From contig CAJUTE010000019.1 of the NCBI GenBank assembly GCA_910589555.1, positions 1 through 43,943 on the forward strand: 43,943 nucleotides of DNA, in the 5' to 3' direction. Origin of the DNA: an uncultured Muribaculum sp. Its GTDB lineage: Bacteria > Bacteroidota > Bacteroidia > Bacteroidales > Muribaculaceae. How positions within the stretch are numbered: position 1 is the stretch's first letter; each line of letters begins with the position of its first letter. The notes beneath the pieces were generated by a model that worked only from the letters and a program-made list of their open reading frames with translations, did no database searches and had not been told where the DNA came from. Of the stretch, positions 17,855 to 25,748 are shown one piece after another. The translations under genes and the position numbers were made by a program.

Positions 17855-19630
17855 TTAGAATCCCACACGTGGACGGGTTTTCTCTATTTCTCTTCCTTCC
17901 ATCTGGGCTTTGATTTTATTATACTTTTCTATATCGCTACTACTGAGAGACGATTTAGTATGCCTAATCGTTTCTTCCAATATCGTCATCGTTATTTTAC
18001 TTTTTGCCATCAATGCTTTTCGTGAAGCATCGTTTATAATTAGCGTTAAGTCAGAGAATACATAATTCTCTGTAAGTCTCGCTAACCTATCATAATCAAG
18101 ACCAAAGTCGTATGGACGCTTCTTCAGAAGCATTTCAAACATTGCCTTACGTGCATCAAAGTCTGGTGGTGCAACATAGAATTTTTTGTCAAGACGACCG
18201 GAACGAAGAATAGCTGGATCCATCAAGTGAGGATAATTAGTAGCACCAATTACGAAAACGCCCTTCTCTCCAAGTCTATCCATATTGGCAAGAAGCTCAT
18301 TTACCGCACTTATGTGCATTTGATGGATATCTCCTCTATCTCGATTAGGCGTGAGTTCATTCATCTCGTCCAAGAAAATTATAGTTGGAGCATTTTCCTC
18401 TGCTTCTTTAAACATTGCAGCTATATTTTCTTGTGTCGCATTCACATAACGGCTTTGCAAGTCACTTGGTTTCTTAACCATGAAATTAAAACCGACTTCC
18501 GCTGCAAGTTGTTTAGCAAAGAAAGTTTTGCCACATCCAGGAGGCCCATAAAGCAACATCCCATTAGGGATAGTAACACCATAGCGTTCATATTCCTCCC
18601 TTTGGTTGATGGCATCAATAACCTCAACTTTCACCATATCTTTGAGTTCTTGCATACCGGCTATTGCAGAAAATCCTTCTCCATCAGCTGTCTTAGTTTT
18701 TGAAACAGCCTTTGACTTCCCATCGCCTTCCATTCTGACTTGTCGAGTAAGATCGGGATTCTCTACCTTTTCAGAACCTTCGAGAGCAGCAATAAAATCA
18801 TCAGCACTTTGGAATCGGTCTTGAACATTCGGAAGTAGTGCTTTCTTTATCGTATTGATGAGTTGTTCATCAAGTTCAAATATATCAACATGCGGAAGAT
18901 TGAGAGGACGTTCTCTGTGTCTGCATAATTTGTCAATTTTTTCTTCATTTGTGCATCTCCCAAGATCGAAGAACCATGGAAGTCTCTCATAAACGAGAAG
19001 ATAAAGACAGACCCCAACAGCATAGAGGTCACTTTGAACACATGATACCCCGGCAAATCTTTCCGGAGCAAGATAAAACACATTTAAATCTTCGAGACTT
19101 TGCTTACTATTAGGCTGGTCTAGGTAACGAGAATATCCAAAATCTATCAGCTTGACATCCTTCAAATCATCAGTTTTGAGATCAAGTATAATATTTTGAA
19201 TCGTAACTTCATTATGAATAATCGGTCGAGGCAAAGAATGTAAGTATTTCAATGCTGAGAGAATTGCGATGCAAATTTGCTTGATTTCATAAATATTATA
19301 TTCCCTGCCGTGCTCTATAGATTCAGCCAAAGTCTCGTTACTAACAAACTCTGTGACCAAATAAAAGTACTTCTGTCCCCCGATTATGAGGGCTCCTGCA
19401 TCAACAAAACTGCATAGATTATTATGATGCAATGATTTTGTTACTTCGACTTCTATTATATTGCCTGCATCGTCAGTTTGCCAATGCTTGAGATTAGGCG
19501 TGTTGATGAGTTTCAAGAACCGTTTTGTTCCATGAAGATCATTCACTCTGTAAGTCTCAGCATAAGTTCCTTTCTTAATGGGAGAAATTACAGTATAATT
19601 ACCTATTTTATTGTGTCGTTTGAACAGCAT
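17855..19630 (-). CDS. Protein kinase-like domain fused to an AAA+ ATPase
   Basis: This 591-residue fusion has a Hanks-type kinase domain at about residues 10-285. It shows a nucleotide loop KKGTYAETYRV, candidate ATP lysine K40, LVTEF hinge, IIHNEVTIQN catalytic loop (139-146), DFG (163-165) and APE (188-190). The usual HRD is HNE, so the catalytic Asp is replaced by Glu. The linker at 290-320 is charged. The AAA+ module at 320-540 has Walker A GPPGCGKT (362-369), Walker B IIFLDE (417-422) and RSGRLDK (476-482), resembling FtsH/Vps4-type unfoldases. The frame can start at a TTG at 19657, but the ATG at 19630 is preferred because it lies 4 bp after the upstream stop. AT-rich like the rest of its operon. 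Confidence 0.85.
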   Translation of the reverse strand: MLFKRHNKIGNYTVISPIKKGTYAETYRVNDLHGTKRFLKLINTPNLKHWQTDDAGNIIEVEVTKSLHHNNLCSFVDAGALIIGGQKYFYLVTEFVSNETLAESIEHGREYNIYEIKQICIAILSALKYLHSLPRPIIHNEVTIQNIILDLKTDDLKDVKLIDFGYSRYLDQPNSKQSLEDLNVFYLAPERFAGVSCVQSDLYAVGVCLYLLVYERLPWFFDLGRCTNEEKIDKLCRHRERPLNLPHVDIFELDEQLINTIKKALLPNVQDRFQSADDFIAALEGSEKVENPDLTRQVRMEGDGKSKAVSKTKTADGEGFSAIAGMQELKDMVKVEVIDAINQREEYERYGVTIPNGMLLYGPPGCGKTFFAKQLAAEVGFNFMVKKPSDLQSRYVNATQENIAAMFKEAEENAPTIIFLDEMNELTPNRDRGDIHQMHISAVNELLANMDRLGEKGVFVIGATNYPHLMDPAILRSGRLDKKFYVAPPDFDARKAMFEMLLKKRPYDFGLDYDRLARLTENYVFSDLTLIINDASRKALMAKSKITMTILEETIRHTKSSLSSSDIEKYNKIKAQMEGREIEKTRPRVGF

Positions 19631-19634
19631 AATT

Positions 19635-20255
19635 TCAATTATAACACATAAGAGCAAACATCATTGCTAAGCCTGAAGTACCAACGGACAGTAGAAACAG
19701 CAGCATACCGAAGCAGCCTCCATTTGAAGAATTGTCATCATGGTTCTTGAGTTGTTGTAAACTTTGAGGCAAGTCCAATTTTGCAAATTCCTCTTTAACA
19801 TAACTTCTTACAGTGGGAGCAAGTGCTACATTTTTTTGACCATCAATGGTCAGTGCTGCATCTGCCATATCAGGGCTCAGATTGTACCATGCACTAATTG
19901 CTTTCGTTGTTATTGAAATTGCGTTTTCTATTGGAGCATAGTATTGGTCTCCTTCATTTTTTGATACTATATTTTGATATTCAACTAGTAATTTAGATAA
20001 TTCCTCTGCTTTATCAATTAAGTGAAATGCATATTTATAATAAGACAGGTCTCCAATTAGAGGTTGATTGATTAGCTTTTCAAGACGTTTCTCTTCTCGA
20101 TATTCTCGGATTCCACCAAGAATTCCACCTTTGAATTGGATTTTTGCTTGACTAAGATGACTAATACGGTCATAGCTGGAAAGAGTTTCAGCCTCACTTG
20201 TCAGCATATTGCATATTTTGGCAACTTTTGATAAAATATCCTCTTTTGTGTCCAT
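19635..20255 (-). CDS. Protein of unknown function with a C-terminal membrane anchor
   Basis: This 206-residue protein has a soluble helical body and one hydrophobic segment at the very C-terminus, about residues 182-203 (GMLLFLLSVGTSGLAMMFAL). It is thus tail-anchored with the body probably in the cytoplasm. The body contains GGILGGIREYREEKRLEKLI, a GxxGG stretch before a charged helix, and a regular alternation suggesting a helical bundle. No catalytic motif is recognised. It sits between the Hsp70 gene (61 bp upstream) and the kinase-AAA gene (4 bp downstream). The body may hold the kinase or Hsp70 near the membrane, but that is inferred from position. I do not recognise the family. Confidence 0.7.
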   Translation of the reverse strand: MDTKEDILSKVAKICNMLTSEAETLSSYDRISHLSQAKIQFKGGILGGIREYREEKRLEKLINQPLIGDLSYYKYAFHLIDKAEELSKLLVEYQNIVSKNEGDQYYAPIENAISITTKAISAWYNLSPDMADAALTIDGQKNVALAPTVRSYVKEEFAKLDLPQSLQQLKNHDDNSSNGGCFGMLLFLLSVGTSGLAMMFALMCYN

Positions 20256-20316
20256 TATTATTTGTGTTCTATAATTATTCTAGTACAACAATGTTTGCGA
20301 ATGATAAAAACAGAAG

Positions 20317-22806
20317 TTATGAGAGTCCGCTACCGTGTTTTCTTCTCTCTTCTTCAGGTAGAAGCTGAAGAAGAGCTACGGCAATAGGCTGAAGTTTTTC
20401 TCTTGTTGGTTGATTATTTATTTCCGACAACCCTTTATTGATAAGAGTACGGGCACGATTTCTGTCTTTCCAATGTATGAAATCAAAATTTCTATTCAAG
20501 TCCTCAATAAGACCGCGACACTGATAAACCATCGTAAGTTGAAAAAACAGATGGTGAGCCATATCCTTTAATTCATGAGCTATCTTAACATCTTGCTTGC
20601 GGATAACCTCATCTATCTGTACTCGCAATGTATTCACAGCTTGATTTGTCTTGTTATCTCCGAGATCCGCATTCGCCTTTTCCAGTCGTTCAAACTCTTC
20701 ACGAAGCTCAGCTTCAATACGCCCCCATTCAGTGCTCTCCTCTAAATCTTCGATAGCACGGAGCACCTCTTTGAGATGTTGCATCACCATCTTTGGATCG
20801 GAATCGGAACTATTTGCGTACTCATTCTCTACTAAATCAAGTTTCCGCTCTAAACTAGACACATCATGACCTTCATCACGTAGATTATAAATGGATTGTT
20901 TCGCTTCTGGAAGATATTCCTCGACAAAATCTTTAGCTTTTCCAAGGCTCTGTTCCTTACGCGTATCAATAATTTTTGTTACAGAAATGTCCTGATCCGG
21001 AAAGTATACTTCAACTGTCATTTGCTCATTGTTGTCGACTTTGACAGTCACATCTACATTGGCATTTTTAGGAATGGTAACATCAACATCGTCACCATTA
21101 ATCTCTATTTCTCCAACCAGTTCAAAAAAGATTGCTGATTTTCCCTCGCTATTGTTGTCTGATTGATAAATTGGAATACGGAGCACATCTGTGTCTACAC
21201 CGGCTCTAACTTGTCCATTAGTATGTAGCCCATTTCTTACCCCCGTTGCCGGCACTGTTTTATTTCTTTCAAGTCCGGCTACACGAGTAATGATGTCTCG
21301 ATTTTTATTTTCATTGTATATAGCGATTGAAATATCGTATGGCAAAGTAGCTTTACCAACTTTCGAACCCTGGATTATTGTAATCTCCTTAGGGAAACAA
21401 TTCAACCTATCCCCTTTATTATTAAAACATTCTACTCGGAAAGAATTAGATTTACCTTCTACAAGATGTAGCTCTACTACATTGCCATTCTTGTCTATCT
21501 CAATCTTACCACTATCCCATGTTTCATCTGATCTGACAAATTGAACCATCACGCTATTAGCTCCTGATTTCAATGATACAGGCACCCATAAGTCAGTATC
21601 AACTGTCATTGACTCAAATTTGATGTCAAGAACGATTTCTTCCGTCTTAAGTTCCTCCTCAGTTATTTCATTATCAATAGTGGATGCATAAAGAGCCGCA
21701 CCCTCAGCGACAGCCGTCATTGGGTTAATGCTTGTATCAACATTCGGAGTGATTTGCTCCTTTAACATTTGACGTATCTGTGGAGAATGTGTTGGTCCAC
21801 CGACAAGAATCAATTTCCCAAGTTGATCTATGGAAAGATTGTTCCTTTTCAAAAGGTCCTTACATATGTCAACTGCTTTTTGAAACAGCGGACGCATGAC
21901 ATTATATGTATCCTCTCGGGATATTGTTAAATCGATCTCAATTTCTTCTCCATCCTCATCTTCTCCCAAGTCTCCGGGATCAATGTAAAGGTTATATGTG
22001 TCATTAAACGAAAGTGCATTTTTTATCTCCTCTGCATAAGTTTTCATTGCATCACGTATAATCTCTTTATCAACTGAATTAGCAAGACGCCTATCAATTG
22101 AATAATTCTGCTTTAGGTACGGAACCAGAATTTCGTCAACTATGGCATAGTCGAGATTTTTGCCACCAAGAAAGTTGTCACCTTCAGTATCGAAAACTTG
22201 AATGATGCCATCTTCTACCTTTATTAGAGCTGCATCAAATGTGCCACCTCCAAAGTCAAACACAAGCCAATAACCATTCTTTTGTGGTGCTGTTAATCCA
22301 TACGCCATTGCAGCAGCAATAGGCTCCTGGAGTAAATCAATATGGGTGAAACCTGCAAGTTTTGCTGCTTCTATTGTCGCAGTCTTTTGATTTACTGTAA
22401 ATTTGGCTGGAACCGTTATAACAACGGACTTAAACTCTTCATCCGTTATGAAAGTTTTTAAATTTCTAAGAACTGCAGCCGAAAATTCTTCCGAAGAGAA
22501 TTCCACTCCACCTTTATTGGAACATACATACCTTTTGTCTGTTCCCATTGTACGCTTGAATTCAAGGTATGTATTCGATGCTTCAGCTTTCATTTTCTTC
22601 ATTGCTCTGCGTTTATCGCTCTTCATAGTGTTGTATGCCTTTTTGCCCACATATTCACCCCCGTTTTTCTGATAATAAACACATGATGGCATAGTGTCAT
22701 CTGTCACTTCTATCTTTTTTATTACCGGCTTTCCGGCTTCCATTCTTGCTATTGCAGAATTTGTTGTACCGAGATCGATACCGTAATTTACTTTTAGTTG
22801 TGCCAT
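20317..22806 (-). CDS. Divergent Hsp70 (DnaK-like) chaperone with enlarged C-terminal half
   Basis: This 829-residue Hsp70 has a well-kept ATPase domain. It shows YGIDLGTTNSAIA (8-20), VVITVPAKFTVNQKTATIEA (128-147), LLQEPIAAAMAYG (158-170), VFDFGGGTFDAALIKV (182-197) and LILVGGPTHSPQIRQML (332-348). Housekeeping DnaK is about 640 residues. Here the region after residue 390 is unlike DnaK. It has an extra beta-rich segment (VSLKSGANSVMVQFVRSDETW), then a substrate-domain-like stretch around 490-640, a helical lid rich in E and K, and no EEVD-like tail. It is 6 bp downstream of the GrpE-like gene and in an operon with a J-like protein, so it is probably a dedicated chaperone for one client set. 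Confidence 0.9.
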   Translation of the reverse strand: MAQLKVNYGIDLGTTNSAIARMEAGKPVIKKIEVTDDTMPSCVYYQKNGGEYVGKKAYNTMKSDKRRAMKKMKAEASNTYLEFKRTMGTDKRYVCSNKGGVEFSSEEFSAAVLRNLKTFITDEEFKSVVITVPAKFTVNQKTATIEAAKLAGFTHIDLLQEPIAAAMAYGLTAPQKNGYWLVFDFGGGTFDAALIKVEDGIIQVFDTEGDNFLGGKNLDYAIVDEILVPYLKQNYSIDRRLANSVDKEIIRDAMKTYAEEIKNALSFNDTYNLYIDPGDLGEDEDGEEIEIDLTISREDTYNVMRPLFQKAVDICKDLLKRNNLSIDQLGKLILVGGPTHSPQIRQMLKEQITPNVDTSINPMTAVAEGAALYASTIDNEITEEELKTEEIVLDIKFESMTVDTDLWVPVSLKSGANSVMVQFVRSDETWDSGKIEIDKNGNVVELHLVEGKSNSFRVECFNNKGDRLNCFPKEITIIQGSKVGKATLPYDISIAIYNENKNRDIITRVAGLERNKTVPATGVRNGLHTNGQVRAGVDTDVLRIPIYQSDNNSEGKSAIFFELVGEIEINGDDVDVTIPKNANVDVTVKVDNNEQMTVEVYFPDQDISVTKIIDTRKEQSLGKAKDFVEEYLPEAKQSIYNLRDEGHDVSSLERKLDLVENEYANSSDSDPKMVMQHLKEVLRAIEDLEESTEWGRIEAELREEFERLEKANADLGDNKTNQAVNTLRVQIDEVIRKQDVKIAHELKDMAHHLFFQLTMVYQCRGLIEDLNRNFDFIHWKDRNRARTLINKGLSEINNQPTREKLQPIAVALLQLLPEEERRKHGSGLS

Positions 22807-22812
22807 AGATCG

Positions 22813-23724
22813 TTATATGTTTTGAGTTACTGTTATTGTGGCTTTTTGAATCAATTCTCCATTATAATGGACTTGTGGTTTTGATACTGATGTTATGGTC
22901 CTTGTGCCTTCAGGCAATTCTTCGTCTATGACAAAATCCGCATTGACTCGCATACCCTCATTGTATGGCTGTCCGATATAAGTTACAATCTCGTATCCAT
23001 TAGCCTTAAAATTGTCCTTTATTCGTTCAATAGCCTTGACCAATGGTTTATATCCTTTAACAGATGGATCCATTCTTGAGAGATTTTTTTCAATACGTGT
23101 GATTTCATCGGCAAGCTTCAATGCTAACGTATGGTCTAAGACCGGAGCCACCTTTGAGACTGATTGCTTGATCTGTTTTTCCGTTTGTATCTGGTTGTCC
23201 AATAATTCCACAAGCTTTGTGTCAAGTTTAACTGACTCTTCCTCGAGTTTGTTTTGAACATCTTTGATGGTGCTGATTGCATCCTTACTGTTAGTAATAT
23301 TGCGATGTAGAATTATGTAAACAACAATGGCAATAATTAGTAATAGAACAATCGCCCAAACGCCCCAAACCGTTAGCTTGTGGATTTTGTTTTTTGAGTA
23401 TGTCTCAACGACTTGAATCCGTTCTGTTGCAGCAGCGTGATTAGCGTTAGCCAGCTCAGTATTTGATATAACTTCAGACATCAGTGCATTGTAGATTGAA
23501 TCACTCTTTGTTTCCACGGTATGTAACCGTGTGTTAAGAGATTCAACTACTGACTGAAGATTGGAAACATCTCTTTTGAGTGATTTGTTCTCACCAATCA
23601 GATTTTCAAACTGTAGTCTTAAAATTTCAACATTCTCATTTACTCTCTGCAATTCCGGATTGCTGACTTCTGCCTGGCAGGTCATTCCAATCAGAAGCAA
23701 TAGCGATAGTATAACTTTATTCAT
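22813..23724 (-). CDS. Membrane coiled-coil protein with GrpE-like C-terminal domain
   Basis: This 303-residue protein starts at ATG 23724, giving a signal peptide (MNKVILSLLLLIGMTCQA); the frame extends 12 codons upstream but lacks a signal there. Residues 25-110 are coiled-coil (VNENVEILRLQFENLIGENK and following), 117-139 are a strong membrane helix (LTVWGVWAIVLLLIIAIVVY), and 145-235 are again helical. The last 62 residues look like the GrpE beta domain: IVTYIGQPYNEGMRV, DEELPEGT, a KPQVHYNGELIQKA stretch, then TITV. GrpE proteins release ADP from Hsp70. The gene starts 8 bp inside the J-like gene and ends 6 bp before the Hsp70 gene. The orientation is ambiguous: the KNKIHK flank before the helix does not agree with an external coiled coil. 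Confidence 0.8.
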   Translation of the reverse strand: MNKVILSLLLLIGMTCQAEVSNPELQRVNENVEILRLQFENLIGENKSLKRDVSNLQSVVESLNTRLHTVETKSDSIYNALMSEVISNTELANANHAAATERIQVVETYSKNKIHKLTVWGVWAIVLLLIIAIVVYIILHRNITNSKDAISTIKDVQNKLEEESVKLDTKLVELLDNQIQTEKQIKQSVSKVAPVLDHTLALKLADEITRIEKNLSRMDPSVKGYKPLVKAIERIKDNFKANGYEIVTYIGQPYNEGMRVNADFVIDEELPEGTRTITSVSKPQVHYNGELIQKATITVTQNI

Positions 23725-25309
23725 AGTGTGATATATTTTTCCAAAGCAGTGCAAAAGCATCTAAAACTTTGCGTATAACAGCGTTTATCGTTTTGTGATG
23801 TTTAAGTTTCTCTACCCAATTCGGAGAATGAGCATAATAATATTTGATAAAGTGCTGACCCCAATCTCGCTTAGCTAAGAATGAGTCACGGAAATCACGG
23901 AGAACCATTACCTGCGGGTGATTATAATCTCCATATGCCATAGTCGCAATATAGCAACCTCCAGATGTATTTAGTCGCGAATTTAAGCTATTAAGGATAG
24001 AATTATTATTGTTAAAGTAAGTGCGACATTGAGTTGTCATGTCAAGTTCTGAAATTTTGGACATGATAGAGACTGCAGATGAAACATTTAATTTTAGCGA
24101 TGATTTATCTGAAGATAAAACCGCCCTTGTCTGCAAATTATTAATCTTTAATACCACATCATTTATTGCTGCAGATGCAACAGATGAACTCATTCTGAGA
24201 TATATTTCAGAATAACCTCCAAGTTTAAGCTTTATAGATTGTAAATGTGGATTACATGCTTTTATAAATGATTCTATAGCTGTAAAAGAATGTCCATGCC
24301 AGATGTTAAAACTTTTCAACTGGTGTGAAATTTCAGATATTTCTTTCCGAACCTCATACTCAGGACCAATTTTTTGAAGCACTTCGATATTCTCTCTGCA
24401 TCGATCTTTTACAAGTTGCCCGATAGCAATAGAGAGTGCGTAGCTTTGCAAATTCAGTGCTTTTTGCGGTGCATTATTATCGTCAGACTCATTAAAATAA
24501 TTAATTCCGCACTGGAGAATTGTTTGAGCAAGTTTATCTGCGATTATCTGATATTGCACATCAGATGAACCAAGCCAGCTCATTAATTGGAGCAGAGGAC
24601 TTTTGGTTGAATTCATTAACTTTATACCTGCTGCATAGTTGGCTGCGGCTCCTTTTACATTTTTGGCTTCATTAATCGCTGTAGTTATTTCATCAATAAG
24701 AGGCTTTACCATGCTTGCACCAAAAGCCTTTTGCCAACATGAAGACGTTCCTGGAACTTTTGCAAGTTTGATAAATTTAATAGAACTATCGTCTTTAAGC
24801 AGATCGACAAACAATTCCGTTAATTGTTCCGATGACAACTTGATAGTATCGTTAACAGTAGAACATAATTCTGATGAATAATCTTGAAAAAGCATATCTG
24901 CATTCAAAGCTAATGCTATATTATTGTGCTCTATTATTGCACAAACCATCAGATTGAGCAAGGATGATACCGACTTCTTTTTGCTCCATATCTCTTTAGC
25001 TTTGTCAATATTGCCATTGAACAAATGATTGAAGGCTATGTCATCAAAAGGAGTCGCCTTCATAAACCAAAACACCGTATGTTTCAATTGGTCAATCGGT
25101 AATTCTACTGCAGATTGTGCATCTGCCACTTTATCGTCAGTTCTTTCTAATGGAGGGAAGTATTGAGGCAAATCTAATGGAAATGATATATCTTTTCCAA
25201 CCTTGAGATATGCTCTCATCTTGTTAAGATTAGAAAGCACATCCTTCTTAGGTGAATTGGAATAAACACCTAAAATCCGATAAGGATTATGACTAACACG
25301 CTTTAGCAT
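23717..25309 (-). CDS. J-domain-like protein lacking HPD, with C-terminal CFI-box domain
   Basis: This 530-residue protein opens with NPYRILGVYSNSPKKDVLSN, matching helix I and the start of helix II of J domains. The HPD loop that drives Hsp70 ATP hydrolysis is missing; its place holds FPLDLPQYFPP. A helix with DDKVADAQSAVELPIDQLKH follows, like the J-domain third helix. The central 300 residues are helical and unrecognised. The last 81 residues (450-530) open with GGCYIATMAYGD and continue with PQVMVLRDFRDSFL and KYYYAHSPNW. This is the pattern of the CFI-box C-terminal domain found on varied bacterial envelope and effector proteins. It is the first gene of the Hsp70 operon, 8 bp overlapping the next. 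Likely partner of the Hsp70, role inferred. Confidence 0.8.
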   Translation of the reverse strand: MLKRVSHNPYRILGVYSNSPKKDVLSNLNKMRAYLKVGKDISFPLDLPQYFPPLERTDDKVADAQSAVELPIDQLKHTVFWFMKATPFDDIAFNHLFNGNIDKAKEIWSKKKSVSSLLNLMVCAIIEHNNIALALNADMLFQDYSSELCSTVNDTIKLSSEQLTELFVDLLKDDSSIKFIKLAKVPGTSSCWQKAFGASMVKPLIDEITTAINEAKNVKGAAANYAAGIKLMNSTKSPLLQLMSWLGSSDVQYQIIADKLAQTILQCGINYFNESDDNNAPQKALNLQSYALSIAIGQLVKDRCRENIEVLQKIGPEYEVRKEISEISHQLKSFNIWHGHSFTAIESFIKACNPHLQSIKLKLGGYSEIYLRMSSSVASAAINDVVLKINNLQTRAVLSSDKSSLKLNVSSAVSIMSKISELDMTTQCRTYFNNNNSILNSLNSRLNTSGGCYIATMAYGDYNHPQVMVLRDFRDSFLAKRDWGQHFIKYYYAHSPNWVEKLKHHKTINAVIRKVLDAFALLWKNISHYE

Positions 25310-25362
25310 CTTAAACGATGTCCATAGATCCCCAACCGGACAATTATGATTGGTTTATAAAG

Positions 25363-25397
25363 AAAAAGCGCAGGATCCGTACTGTTACTCGTCCTGC
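25363..25397 (-). terminator. Intrinsic terminator of the 25363-25677 RNA
   Basis: On the minus strand, GCAGGA (25392-25397) pairs with TCCTGC (25370-25375) across a 16-nt loop, followed by GCTTTTTC. It ends 54 bp before the start codon of the J-like gene, so it either ends a small RNA or controls read-through into the operon. Confidence 0.6.
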
Positions 25398-25677
25398 AAA
25401 CCTTAGGCATCTGGCATAGCCGTCACATCGTAGAACGAGTAACGCAGAGCCTACGCCGTATGATATAGATACTCCCAAGACGGACTTCTATACAAAAGAC
25501 AATCCACCCAGGGATATTTAAATCATACCCGAGACATCTACCGTTACTTCATCCTTGACGATGCTTTTGAAACTGCCAGATTTCAAGGTTTGCCAAGAAT
25601 CAAGCGCAAGTAAACGCTTTCATTATGTAATGACCCTCCACGTTCCGACTCAATCAGAGTCTCACGGCGTAGGGTCG
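25363..25677 (-). ncRNA. Candidate structured RNA of about 315 nt upstream of the Hsp70 operon
   Basis: This region between thiF and the J-like gene has no credible protein frame. On the minus strand it has a strong promoter at its right end and an intrinsic terminator at its left end. The 5' end folds as a closed hairpin: GACCCT/AGGGTC (25671-25676 with 25632-25637) with inner GACTC/GAGTC. Near the 3' end, GTTACTCGT (25435-25443 on the minus strand) can pair with ACGAGTAAC (25384-25392), which lies in the terminator loop; this would be a pseudoknot or alternative fold. It may be a stand-alone small RNA (Rfam Bacteroidales-1 and 6S RNA are the models to test) or an attenuator leader. Identity not established. 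Confidence 0.55.
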
Positions 25678-25681
25678 TTCC

Positions 25682-25713
25682 CAAAATTAATAATTATTTT
25701 TCAATGGCACAAT
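25682..25713 (-). promoter_or_regulatory. Promoter of the 25363-25677 RNA
   Basis: On the minus strand: ATTG (25710-25713), 20 bp, then TAATTTTG (25682-25689), a full TAnnTTTG match. The predicted start is near 25675-25679, right before the 5' hairpin. It sits just after the thiF stop codon. Confidence 0.6.
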
Positions 25714-25748
25714 ATTATGGCTTATTTAAATTAAATTTTTGCATTTTT

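Noticed and set aside
19631..19657. Nine-residue extension of the kinase-AAA protein from a TTG
   Set aside because: TTG is a poor start and would overlap the upstream gene by 23 bp; the ATG at 19630 has the better spacing and gives a normal kinase N-terminus.
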